Position numbers and translations under genes: made by a program. Below, piece after piece: positions 27,789-36,834 of a stretch of DNA of 64,000 nucleotides. A model generated the notes under the pieces. The model ran no database searches. It was not told the DNA's origin and saw nothing but the letters and a program-made list of their open reading frames with translations. Origin of the DNA: Coriobacteriaceae bacterium AF08-21. GTDB taxonomy: Bacteria; Actinomycetota; Coriobacteriia; Coriobacteriales; Coriobacteriaceae. Within the stretch, counting starts at the first letter, position 1; each line of letters opens with the position of its first letter. The DNA lies in contig JAQCQR010000011.1 of the NCBI GenBank assembly GCA_027687465.1, positions 1 to 64,000 on the forward strand, written 5' to 3'.

Positions 27789-29684
27789 TCACTTGCCGCC
27801 ACCGCCATCCCCCACCGCGCCCTCACGCGCAGCGCACTCGTTGAGATACTTGACCGGAATCGGCCACCTGGAGGGAGCTCCGTAGCGCGAAAGCCCCACA
27901 TTGACCAGCTGAACCAGCAACTCGGACAGATCTTCGCCGTCGAGCATCTCAATCGAGCGCACATGGATCGCCGTTGCCACATCCTCTTTGGTGCCGTTGT
28001 TGACGCCGACAAAGTAGCAGGTCGTCCCTGCGCGTTCGAACGTTCCAATGCCGTAATAGGACGAGTTGAAGCTCTCGAAAAACTCCTTCTTACGACCCGC
28101 CTTACCCGTAAGCTGATAATCGCGCACCAAGGTCACAAAGTTGTTGGAGAAGGTCGTTAAGCCCGTATCCCGCACGCGTGCGAGCATAGACCGCTCGCTC
28201 GCCTGCACGTCAAAGATATAGGCATCCTTGTCGAGTTTGCCTTCGGCCGTCAGCAGCTCGAGCTCCATCTCATCCACGGGACCGTCCTCGATCGGATGTG
28301 AGGCGTAGTCCATGGCCCCATCCACACCGATCGTCAACATCGCAAGGCGCTCATCCAGCTCAACTTTATCCTTCTCCTTGCGCGGGACATTGACCACGCC
28401 GCAGGCCGTCACCGACTCAACGCCAAAAGAGCCAAGGTCAAACGCCCTCACCCGTCCGTCGGCAACATCTTGCTTAACCAGCAGCTCTTTGAGCATGGCC
28501 CCCAGGATCGCCTCTTGCACATTGCGGTCCTTTTGCTTTGGCGCCACCTTAAACAGTGGCTCGCACACATCCGGCGTCACGTGCTGTTCCACCACGCCAA
28601 CATGTAAGGCATAGCCGTCGTCCTCAGCAACCTCATTGGGCACAACGACAAGGTTCAGCGCCCGCGATTCCACGGTCCTTCCGCCATACGATGCGCGAAC
28701 GCCCCACGAGGAATCGCTAAGTCGATCGGCCAGCCGGCGCGCCACTTCGGCAAGCCCATTACGCGCAAACGACACCACGATTCGCTGCCCCGCCATGCGC
28801 TCCGCAACCACGCGCATGTACTCATCGCCCTTGAGCACCTCGTAGAAACTCTTACGCGGGTATTCCATGAGCGTCACCCGGGCAAATTCGCTGTAACGGC
28901 GTTCGAGAATCTGCAGCTCTCGATACAGGATGCCCTTCTTGGTATAGGCGACCTTGTCCGCCTGGGCCGAGAACGTCAGATCACGGCGCTTGGACGGCTT
29001 GTCGCCCTTGGCTCGGCGCAGGATGTACTCGTCTTTTTGTTCGTGGGCAAGCACCATCGTCGCCACGGGCGATAGCCTGTAGCCCACTTGGCTCTTAATC
29101 TTTTCGAGCTCTTTCTCGTCACCTTGTGCCCTGCCAATAAGCACACGGCGCTTGGTGAACGTCCGAATCTTAAGATCAAAGGTGCAGTCTTCATCGATAA
29201 CGATTTCAACCGTTTCGATCTTGGCAGGTCCCCTTCCATCGCTTTCGACAGCATCGCGGCGGGCACCCTTGGCGCTAATGACATACAGGTGCCCGGTGTC
29301 ATTGGGAACTTCGTCCTCAATCCCCTCAAACTGAGAGCAGGAGTTGAACAGCAAACGGAGTGCAACGCAATCGTCCAGCTCGTCCCAATGAGTTTTAATC
29401 GGAACCAACTGCTCCTGATAAAGCGAGGCATTAAGGTCGCCCGTCTGCACGCCCGCTTTGACCATCAGAAAGACGCGGTTGTCCGCAAGCTGCGTGAGCG
29501 CGACGACCTTGCCCGTCTGGCACACATCGGCCATAAAGTTCGCCACGGCATGCTTACCAGCATCGCCTACGTTGCACCAAAAGACCGAGTAGCGCTCCTC
29601 GGCAGCAGCGGCGTCGAGCTGCAGCTTAAACTCAGATACGGCAATGTCTCCCAAGCCACACGACTGGTTATGCTTCGATTGCAC
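27789..29684 (-). CDS. 631-aa protein with PIWI-like C-terminus (tentative)
   Basis: No confident family. No membrane segment. The central part has alternating strands and helices (QRIVVSFARNGLAEVARRLADRL, then SRALNLVVVPNEV and YALHVGVVEQHVTPDV). The last ~100 aa read like the end of a PIWI/RNase H domain: TTCYFVGVNNG, then DLSELLVQLVNVGLSRYG and RWPIPVKYLNECA, close to the P-I-P-x-x-Y-A ending of prokaryotic Argonautes. A complete catalytic tetrad is not obvious. The start is GTG at 29684, inside the end of the helicase gene (17-base overlap), so the two are translationally coupled. The PIWI idea is a hypothesis; the gene itself is clear. Confidence 0.8.
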   Translation of the reverse strand: MQSKHNQSCGLGDIAVSEFKLQLDAAAAEERYSVFWCNVGDAGKHAVANFMADVCQTGKVVALTQLADNRVFLMVKAGVQTGDLNASLYQEQLVPIKTHWDELDDCVALRLLFNSCSQFEGIEDEVPNDTGHLYVISAKGARRDAVESDGRGPAKIETVEIVIDEDCTFDLKIRTFTKRRVLIGRAQGDEKELEKIKSQVGYRLSPVATMVLAHEQKDEYILRRAKGDKPSKRRDLTFSAQADKVAYTKKGILYRELQILERRYSEFARVTLMEYPRKSFYEVLKGDEYMRVVAERMAGQRIVVSFARNGLAEVARRLADRLSDSSWGVRASYGGRTVESRALNLVVVPNEVAEDDGYALHVGVVEQHVTPDVCEPLFKVAPKQKDRNVQEAILGAMLKELLVKQDVADGRVRAFDLGSFGVESVTACGVVNVPRKEKDKVELDERLAMLTIGVDGAMDYASHPIEDGPVDEMELELLTAEGKLDKDAYIFDVQASERSMLARVRDTGLTTFSNNFVTLVRDYQLTGKAGRKKEFFESFNSSYYGIGTFERAGTTCYFVGVNNGTKEDVATAIHVRSIEMLDGEDLSELLVQLVNVGLSRYGAPSRWPIPVKYLNECAAREGAVGDGGGGK

Positions 29685-32600
29685 GATGAATCGCCTCCAT
29701 CATCTCCAGGCTGATTGCTCCATCAGCTGCCATATAGGGGAAGGAGAACACCATCCCCTCGCCATCGATTGGCTTTTGACGTAGCTCCAGCGCCGCTTCA
29801 TCGGCCAAAACATTGACGATCAACAGGCACTTCGCCCCAACTTTTTGGGCCTTTGCCTTAAAGCGCTCAGCATCCGTAGTCTCGCCGCCGGAGCGCCTGT
29901 AGGCCTCGTAGGCGCCGATGCGATAGTGCTTAAAATCGATCCACACCCCAGTCTTGTTGCCAGCGGCATCGAGCACCTCAAAATCGCCGCCCGTCTCGGC
30001 ATGGGCAGCGTCACCACGCGCAAGCAAATACCGGCCATCGTAATACGCCTCGAAGATGGCCCTACCGGCAGACTCTCCCAGTTCTCCCAGATACACCGCC
30101 TGGAACATATAGGGCGTCATGTGCGCCGTCGCCGCCGGTTGCAGCATCGCGGGCACCCCGTCGCGCGACCAACGCTCGCGCACCTCCCGAATCGACAGCA
30201 ACTCGGGCACGCGGGCCGCCGTCTGGCTTACCTGGCGAACCGTCGCGCCCTTTAACCCCTCGTCGTAGCGGCAGCACTCCTCCAGGCGGGCAGCAATCTG
30301 CTCAACAGGTTCACCCTCATAGCTGGGAAACTCAAAATGCGGCACCTTACACGCTCCGCCCTGCGCATACGCATAGCCACTCGCGGGGAACGGCATGTGC
30401 AGCGCAGTGCTTTTGCGCGCAGGATAGCTCGCAAGGTCCTCCCACGGCAGGCAAAAATGATGCAGATAAAAGTCGCGCTCGTCGTCAAAGGCGGCCAGAT
30501 CTTCCTCGCGCGCATCGAGCGAGGTAACCCTCCACGCCAGCCTCTCGTGCTTCTCCTTCGCCAGATTGTTCCTAAAGGCAGCAAGGTTCTGTTGCTTGCT
30601 AGCAGCGTGTTGCTTCTTGTCCGCCATGTGGTTGTTGACGGCCGCGCAGGCACCAACCACCTGCTCCAGCTCGTAGCCCATCGGCAAATCGTGCAGGAAC
30701 GAAAAATCGCAATCGCCGGCGATTTCGCGATCGAGCATCACCCGTACGTGCGGCATCTTTACGCTCGTGCGCATCAAGCGACCCACGGCCTGCGCCACAA
30801 TGCGGGCTCCTTCGACCTGATAAGAGAGGGTGTCGCGCACCGGCAGTTTTCCGCCAACGCCCGCCAGTACCGTGCGCACGCGATGGCGCTTCTGAATAAA
30901 CGGGATCTCACCGCGCGTCACGAGCTCCTCCTGTTCGACCACGCCAAGCAGCGCCTGCTGGTCAAACTTCTTTGAACTAATATCGACTCCCCAGGTCAAG
31001 CGGCTCGTGGGCGACTCCATGTACAAAAAATCGAGATCCATCTTGGGATGTCGCTCAGCGTTATCGAAGCCGCAGTCCACCTGGCGCACCGTGTCGCGCA
31101 GGCTCTCCGGCACCTCGTATTTGAGGTTTTTGGAAAAGCCGCCAGCAGCAAGATTGATAAACATCAGGGTCGGCTTGCCGTCCTTCAGACGCCCCTGAGC
31201 GTCACGCCAGCCCTCCTCCCAGCCGGAGGCGTTAAAGCACGGCACCATATCCTTGGCTTCCTCGAGCGACTTCTCGTACGACGCCTCGGGGTGCTTAACG
31301 TTCCTAATCACCAGTTCGGCAACGATTTCTCGGGCAAGATCCAGCACCAAACTATTAAAGTCGCCATGGTTTCCCATGTGTCGTGTCGTAAAGATGGCTC
31401 CCGCCTGCTGCTCACTGCGCGCCACGCCACGCGCCCAGGCGCTCACGGCAACGAGCGTCTTGCTCAGACGCTTTAGTTCAAACTCGATGCTTTCGGCATC
31501 GCTCGTGGTCACCCTGTCGGCAATCTTTCGGCGCAGGCACGCCGCAAGCCCTTCGCTCACGCCAATCTGGTCAAAGAATCCCATCACATGCTCGTACACC
31601 TCGTCGGGCGACACGATACCGCCGCCATAGGCGCCGCCGGCCACGGCCGCCATGCCGGCAAGCTTCTTGGACTCGTCAACCCAAACGACGTCGACGTCGT
31701 ACACCGTTGCCGCCTGCTTGTTGAACAGCCTGGTCTGCCGCACGATCTCCTGGTTGAGCTCGCCAATCCAGGCATCTTTACGAACCACGCCATGCACTTC
31801 GTCCAGGTAATCCAGGTCAAAGTTCTTAATAGTCGGTGCATTCCAGGTGGCGCTCATGCACACACAGGGAGCCTTGGCGGCAATGGATGCCAGATACGCC
31901 TCGGGCATGCGCTCAATGCCGTGATTAGTCAGGTACGTGGTAAACATATGGTCGATGGTGGTTTCCATCACCAGGTAGTTAACACCACGCGCATACACCG
32001 AATCGTCAACGGCATCGATCTCGTCGTTCTTGCGGTCCTTAAAGAACAGCGCCAGCATCAGCGAATTCCAGAAGTATTTCTCGTTGGTCTGGTCGTTCCT
32101 AATGCCCAGGGCATCGATGATATTCTTGCGCGAAAGATCGTCCTTGTACGAAATGCTGCCGTAGTACAGCTTGTCCATAAGCGTGGCACAGCGGGCAAGA
32201 TGGCCCACCACCATCCTGACAAGGCCGCGCGCACGGCGCACCGCCTTATTGACGGTCTGCTGCTCGTCCGTCCCACAAGACGTAATCATGTTGCGGTTGC
32301 GGCGAGTATCGAGCTCATAGCGCAAGGGATTCGACAGGCCATCGCCCACCGAAATATCGTCGCTGCCAAACAGGTGACGACCGGCAAGCTGCTCGTCTTT
32401 CGCCTTGTCAGACAGGGCAAAAGGCTGCTGCAGCTCCATATCCTGAATACACGCAGCGATCATCTTTTGAATACGCTTGGCACCCTTGGCGATCTCTTCG
32501 GCAGTCGTCTCCACACTTGCGCGCGAAACCTTGCTCGTGGCCGCGTTTGACCCCTCGTGCTCGCCCGAGGTCGAGGCATGCGTATAGACCGCCATCCACT

Positions 32601-33618
32601 GGTCCCGATTTCCCAGCAGCAGAGGATCAACCACGCCGCCATTAAAATGACGGTCAAGAATACGCAGCATCTCGTCGGGCTGAAATTTCATATGTCCCGC
32701 CGCCAGCATCGACAGCATATCGGCCTTCGCATGGTCGATCTCATCAAAGATAAACAGGCATTCGTCGGCAACCGTTGCGTTAAAGAACACGACGCCCGCT
32801 CCTGTCACCGTATCGATTCTATTGACGAGCTTTTGCGGCGTGCATGCAATTACATGCGGCGTGCGCTTATCGTTGAGCAATGCCGAGGGCCAAATCCGGG
32901 GAATCTCCTCAAAGCCACGCGTGATGCTCTGGCGTCCACGGCTCACCGCTCGACGCAAGCTCGCGTCTGCCAACGCCAGCTTATCCCACAGCCCTGGAGT
33001 CAGGCGGTCGACAACGCTTCCCAGGCGTTCCTTCTTATCCAAAATGCCCAAAAGATCATCTGCGATCTCCATCGCGCTGTTCCACGCATGCGTAATGTCG
33101 CGAAGAACAGCCTCGTCCTTCGCTCCAAAGGGGCATGGAATATCGCGCGGCCTTACGCTGCCCTTATCAAACGTGGCGTCGATCCAGTTTTTGATATTCT
33201 CACCCGCTCGCGGAAGATCGAACACCATGCGCTCCGCATCTTTGGAATCCATGCCCTGATGGATCAGCAATTCGCGCACGCTTGCAATGTAGTTGTCTCG
33301 GTTGTCCTTACCCGGAACCACAAACACCAAGGTGCGGCGACCAGGGCATTTGTTAAAACAGCCCGACTCATCCCAGCCGCCGACGATCAGATCAGCCGTG
33401 ACCTGCTCGGCCGTATAGTTTTTGCCCGAGCCCGTCGTGGCACCCAAAAAGAACAAACCATTGTTGTCCTGGCACTTGGCGCCGCCCGGGTCCTTGGGAA
33501 CAAACAGCGCACGCTCAAAAAACTCGCGCATCGCCTTTTGGCGCGCAAGATAGGGAGCAAGCTCCTTGTCGCCCGCAGACGACGGATTCGATTGACAGTT
33601 CAGCTCCCACGTAGCCAT
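29668..33618 (-). CDS. SF2 helicase fused to a PD-(D/E)XK-like nuclease
   Basis: 1316-aa protein. The N-terminal ATPase core has Walker A GATTGSGKNY (residues ~60-70), motif Ia TLVFVVPGKD, HVIACTPQKLVNRI, Walker B CLFIFDEIDHAKAD, motif III VCMSATWN, and in the second lobe AQAVGRLMRTS, an SF2 motif VI. The spacing is very long and resembles DinG/XPD-type or pPIWI-RE-associated helicases more than Type I HsdR. The last ~110 aa contain GGDFEVLD followed by VWIDFKHYR and an alpha/beta tail (AKCLLIVNVLAD), the D-x(n)-(D/E)xK layout of a restriction-type nuclease. The start at ATG 33618 has GGAGG 7 bases upstream. It is in operon with the ClpX-like gene (about 130 bases upstream) and overlaps the next gene. 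Confidence 0.85.
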   Translation of the reverse strand: MATWELNCQSNPSSAGDKELAPYLARQKAMREFFERALFVPKDPGGAKCQDNNGLFFLGATTGSGKNYTAEQVTADLIVGGWDESGCFNKCPGRRTLVFVVPGKDNRDNYIASVRELLIHQGMDSKDAERMVFDLPRAGENIKNWIDATFDKGSVRPRDIPCPFGAKDEAVLRDITHAWNSAMEIADDLLGILDKKERLGSVVDRLTPGLWDKLALADASLRRAVSRGRQSITRGFEEIPRIWPSALLNDKRTPHVIACTPQKLVNRIDTVTGAGVVFFNATVADECLFIFDEIDHAKADMLSMLAAGHMKFQPDEMLRILDRHFNGGVVDPLLLGNRDQWMAVYTHASTSGEHEGSNAATSKVSRASVETTAEEIAKGAKRIQKMIAACIQDMELQQPFALSDKAKDEQLAGRHLFGSDDISVGDGLSNPLRYELDTRRNRNMITSCGTDEQQTVNKAVRRARGLVRMVVGHLARCATLMDKLYYGSISYKDDLSRKNIIDALGIRNDQTNEKYFWNSLMLALFFKDRKNDEIDAVDDSVYARGVNYLVMETTIDHMFTTYLTNHGIERMPEAYLASIAAKAPCVCMSATWNAPTIKNFDLDYLDEVHGVVRKDAWIGELNQEIVRQTRLFNKQAATVYDVDVVWVDESKKLAGMAAVAGGAYGGGIVSPDEVYEHVMGFFDQIGVSEGLAACLRRKIADRVTTSDAESIEFELKRLSKTLVAVSAWARGVARSEQQAGAIFTTRHMGNHGDFNSLVLDLAREIVAELVIRNVKHPEASYEKSLEEAKDMVPCFNASGWEEGWRDAQGRLKDGKPTLMFINLAAGGFSKNLKYEVPESLRDTVRQVDCGFDNAERHPKMDLDFLYMESPTSRLTWGVDISSKKFDQQALLGVVEQEELVTRGEIPFIQKRHRVRTVLAGVGGKLPVRDTLSYQVEGARIVAQAVGRLMRTSVKMPHVRVMLDREIAGDCDFSFLHDLPMGYELEQVVGACAAVNNHMADKKQHAASKQQNLAAFRNNLAKEKHERLAWRVTSLDAREEDLAAFDDERDFYLHHFCLPWEDLASYPARKSTALHMPFPASGYAYAQGGACKVPHFEFPSYEGEPVEQIAARLEECCRYDEGLKGATVRQVSQTAARVPELLSIREVRERWSRDGVPAMLQPAATAHMTPYMFQAVYLGELGESAGRAIFEAYYDGRYLLARGDAAHAETGGDFEVLDAAGNKTGVWIDFKHYRIGAYEAYRRSGGETTDAERFKAKAQKVGAKCLLIVNVLADEAALELRQKPIDGEGMVFSFPYMAADGAISLEMMEAIHRAIEA

Positions 33619-33747
33619 GGTCAAACCTCCGATTTAGTTGTTGCATGTGTTGAATACCATCCCGTGCGGACAAAAACTCACGCAGGGCGGCTGAGCGATG
33701 GCATCTATGCCGCTTGAGAAAAGAAAGGAAAGAGAAGCAGTCGGCGA

Positions 33748-35517
33748 CTACTCGCACGAAGCGAGCAGCTTCTCAAGATCGTATTCCAACGCCTCGCGCT
33801 CCTCAGCGTCGATCACCGCGAGGGCGACACGCATCAGGGACACATCGGCGGCAAGCTCCTTTACCTGGTCGGGACGCTTGCTAAAGTGGTCGTAAATCCG
33901 CAGGGCCTCCCCGGCCGCCAGGTACTGCCACTTTTCCAGCGAAGGCTTTTCGGACCTGCTCACGGCATCAACCCACTCGCCAAGACCCTGAAAACCGTTG
34001 CCCGTAGTCGTGCCGTTCATAACCACATCGAGCGGGCTCAGCAAGCAATCGGGCGATTTTTTGTACACCAATTTGGTGAGCATAAGCACCTGGGCAAGGT
34101 TGCGATACTTGTCCTGATCGGCATAGAGCACGTCGTTGTAGCAGGCGCACGCCTTAAGCAGCTCGTGGGCGGCAATGCGCTCCGGCCCATCAAACGGAAC
34201 GCCGCGCAACAACACCCCAGCAAGATCGAATGCCTTGCCGCCCTGCACGATCTTGTCGAGCGCCGAGCCGTCCACCAAATCCGCCAGCCAAGCAAACTCA
34301 GGCTGATACGGCTTATGCTCGTCCTCGTCCTCATGCTCCATCCAGTTGTTCACCAGCGTCAGGGCTTCAATCTCCCTCCCGTTCAGAAAGGGCGAATTCT
34401 CCCCCATCTCTTCCTGCAAAAAGCCCCGCGGCTCATGAGAGCGCTCGTACGCAACCGCAAGTTCCCCGTCGCTCACGACCAAGGTCGCACGGGAAATATA
34501 GGTATCTTCCCGCATGTCCCTCCAGGCGTACATCATAAGGGGACGCAGCTGACGGAGCATGCCGCGCGCGCCGGCACCTTCCTTAACCGCGCGCTTCGCC
34601 GCAAGGCGAGCAGCATCTGCCATCAGCTCCATCTTGGCGCCATTTCCCATCATGTTGTTGTACTTGGGCAGGTACTGTTCATACGCAATCTGGACCAGAT
34701 CGTCCACGCTCAAGGCGTTAAAGTTAATCACCGAGCCAATGCGCCCGCACAGCTCGGACATAATACCCCAAGTCTCAACATCCTCGATGGTCGCACTGTC
34801 TCGCAGCTCGTTTGCCGATTTTGCGGCGGTGCGCACGGCGGCATACGAGGATCCGAAGCCGACCGTGGTGCCAGACTTGTCACTCAGGCGCTTGCGCACC
34901 AGAGCATCCAAGCCCATAAAGGCGCCGCCCAAAATGCAAACAACCTGATCGAGGTTGAGCGTCTTAATAGCCGCACTCTTGGAGGTATCACATTCAAACG
35001 GCATCTCCCCGCCTTCCAAGAGCTTAAGGAACGACTGCGATGGACTAAAGCTCGATGCAACTTCGCCCCCATCGGGCTCGGCACGAACCGCCTTGTCAAA
35101 CTCGTCAAAGAGCACCAAGCAAATTTCGCCGGGATTGGCAGCCTGATAGTCCGCGACCTGCGACAGGCAGTTGCTCATGCTGGCACCGCGCCAGCCCTCG
35201 CCCGTCATGGTGGAGACATCGAACACGAACAGTTTGAGCCCCGCGGCATCTGCCACGGCCTTGATGGTGTGGGTTTTTCCCGTGCCGGTGGAACCCATCA
35301 CCAAAATGGCAGCGGGCGAAAGAACGTCGCGCGGGTCGGCGCCGCGTGCCAACATCACGCAGCGGTTGACCTCAAAGCTCAGCGCCGTCACAAAGGCCTC
35401 CAAGCTTCCTTCGTGGCCAATAACACTCTGACGCGTCTGCTCCACCAGACGCGTAGGCGCAATTCGATTGAGCAAGTCCTGGTAGCGATCGATGTTTCGA
35501 TACTGCTTCTGAGTCAT
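33748..35517 (-). CDS. ClpX-like AAA+ unfoldase
   Basis: 589-aa AAA+ ATPase closely patterned on ClpX. Walker A GSTGTGKT (75-82), a pore-1 loop GWRG (108-111) at the place of ClpX GYVG, Walker B LVLFDEFDK (134-142), sensor-1 strand ILGGAFMGLD (195-204), a VGFG loop (219-222) matching the ClpP-docking IGF loop, and sensor-2 GARG (316-319) as in ClpX GARGLR. The ClpX zinc-binding N-domain is absent. About 240 aa of unknown sequence follow the ATPase. Start MTQKQYR (AAGGAAGG upstream) is preferred; an ATG six codons earlier is possible. Predicted to unfold protein substrates and feed a ClpP-type peptidase, possibly the one at 50.7-51.3 kb. Confidence 0.88.
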   Translation of the reverse strand: MTQKQYRNIDRYQDLLNRIAPTRLVEQTRQSVIGHEGSLEAFVTALSFEVNRCVMLARGADPRDVLSPAAILVMGSTGTGKTHTIKAVADAAGLKLFVFDVSTMTGEGWRGASMSNCLSQVADYQAANPGEICLVLFDEFDKAVRAEPDGGEVASSFSPSQSFLKLLEGGEMPFECDTSKSAAIKTLNLDQVVCILGGAFMGLDALVRKRLSDKSGTTVGFGSSYAAVRTAAKSANELRDSATIEDVETWGIMSELCGRIGSVINFNALSVDDLVQIAYEQYLPKYNNMMGNGAKMELMADAARLAAKRAVKEGAGARGMLRQLRPLMMYAWRDMREDTYISRATLVVSDGELAVAYERSHEPRGFLQEEMGENSPFLNGREIEALTLVNNWMEHEDEDEHKPYQPEFAWLADLVDGSALDKIVQGGKAFDLAGVLLRGVPFDGPERIAAHELLKACACYNDVLYADQDKYRNLAQVLMLTKLVYKKSPDCLLSPLDVVMNGTTTGNGFQGLGEWVDAVSRSEKPSLEKWQYLAAGEALRIYDHFSKRPDQVKELAADVSLMRVALAVIDAEEREALEYDLEKLLASCE

Positions 35518-35577
35518 GGGCGCCTTCCTTTCCATATTGGTTTTCTTTCCTTCGATGTGGGCCGAGCCCTTAAACCA

Positions 35578-35784
35578 CTACAGTGCCAGCGATGTCGCCG
35601 ACTCCAGATAGATCACGTTGCCCGGCTGGGTAAAGACCGGAATGTGGTAGAGCAGCTGCAAAATGCCCTGCTTGAGCAGCGGAAACAGTGTGGGATGCAA
35701 CACTTCGTACATCAGGGCACCAGCCATAAGAGCGGTAAGTACGGCAAGCAGCAGAAGCTTTTGAGCGTTAGAGAATACCGACAT
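35578..35784 (-). CDS. 68-aa single-pass membrane peptide
   Basis: Small protein with one N-terminal hydrophobic helix (LLLLAVLTALMAGALMYEV) and an amphipathic C-terminal half. AAAGGAACGACC precedes the ATG. It lies between the 245-aa membrane protein and the ClpX-like gene, all in one direction with short gaps, so it is probably part of the same operon. Function unknown; could be a holin-like or regulatory peptide. Confidence 0.65.
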   Translation of the reverse strand: MSVFSNAQKLLLLAVLTALMAGALMYEVLHPTLFPLLKQGILQLLYHIPVFTQPGNVIYLESATSLAL

Positions 35785-35828
35785 GGTCGTTCCTTTCTTT
35801 ATGCGAGATATTTGGATTGCGTTGTGGG

Positions 35829-36566
35829 TTAGCGACTCATAGCGATGGCAATGCCAATAACCGTGATAACCACGGGAATCGCAAGCGATGCGAACACAAT
35901 CCCGGCAAAAAGGCCTACCACCACCGCGCACACGACGATGACCAGCGCTGTGGGCACAAGCGCGAGCAGAGGAGTAACCACGCAGGCAGATGCAAAGCGA
36001 AGCCCGTGGAACAAGCACTCATGAGGGAATAAAGCCTTGAGAACTCCTTCGACAATTCGCCACTCGACAATCGTTCCGACTGTTAAGACAACAGCCCAAA
36101 GCAGATAATCATTGGCGCGGGAATCCGAAGCCATCTTTCCGGTAACGCCAGCCCACCAATCAAATGCGGCGGCACAGCCCAGCAAACAGACGATCGCGCA
36201 GACGACGGATGCAAATGCGCCCGCGCCCTCAATTGCACCGAGCAGCTCGCGCATGTCGGATTCGCGCTCTCCCGTTAACAGCACAATCCATTTGTGGGCA
36301 AGCGCCGCAACGACCGCCACGCCCAGCACAACCCAGTACGCCCTAAACGCCACCAGGCGCCACGAATGGAGCGGAATCACCGTGTTGCCCTCGCCAATCT
36401 CGAACATAAAGCCGCCGAGCCACGTCGTCAGCAAGCACATCATGTCGACGGCGACAACGTACAGCACAACCGCAAAGAGGGTTTGCAGAATCATGCCTAA
36501 AATATTCACTGTTGTTGGCTTCTTGAGAGCGTCTGGCTCGATCCTATACGTGTCGTATCCGTTCAT
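35829..36566 (-). CDS. Multi-pass membrane protein, first gene of ClpX-like operon
   Basis: 245-aa integral membrane protein with about six hydrophobic segments (ILGMILQTLFAVVLYVVAV, AYWVVLGVAVVAALA, ASVVCAIVCLLGCAAAF, LLWAVVLTVGTIV and two C-terminal helices up to VITVIGIAIAMSR). GAAAGGACAGCTA precedes the ATG. Overall layout resembles the two duplicated 270-274-aa membrane proteins at 39.3 and 42.9 kb, but sequence similarity is not obvious by eye. No family recognised. Confidence 0.7.
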   Translation of the reverse strand: MNGYDTYRIEPDALKKPTTVNILGMILQTLFAVVLYVVAVDMMCLLTTWLGGFMFEIGEGNTVIPLHSWRLVAFRAYWVVLGVAVVAALAHKWIVLLTGERESDMRELLGAIEGAGAFASVVCAIVCLLGCAAAFDWWAGVTGKMASDSRANDYLLWAVVLTVGTIVEWRIVEGVLKALFPHECLFHGLRFASACVVTPLLALVPTALVIVVCAVVVGLFAGIVFASLAIPVVITVIGIAIAMSR

Positions 36567-36589
36567 TAGCTGTCCTTTCGTTGCTGAAA

Positions 36590-36628
36590 CAACTAGTTGG
36601 TTTATCCACTGTAGCTTGATACAACTAG
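36590..36628. promoter_or_regulatory. Operator-like dyad between divergent island genes
   Basis: CAACTAGTTG (36590-36599) is a perfect palindrome, and its half-site CAACTAG recurs at 36622-36628, about three helical turns away. This lies between the membrane protein gene and the divergent HsdM/S-like gene, so it may be a shared regulator site. Confidence 0.4.
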
Positions 36629-36834
36629 GAGATATGCAAATCTCTTAGTGTTAGTATCTAGCGAAATATTACCCAATGCGTACGGCCTCATACGCACCAT
36701 TCGATTTTTTCTTTTTCATTTGAGTGCCCCGCCTGAAAAACGCCGCAACTGCTCTTCTTGTAGACTGAAGGCAATTGAGCCGCGACGGGCCAGTCAGCGA
36801 ACCGCGCAATATAGGGAATATGCAGGAGGTGCGC

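Noticed and set aside
33886..35832. 648-aa open frame opposite the ClpX-like gene
   Set aside because: Antisense to a protein with all AAA+ motifs; no start signal.
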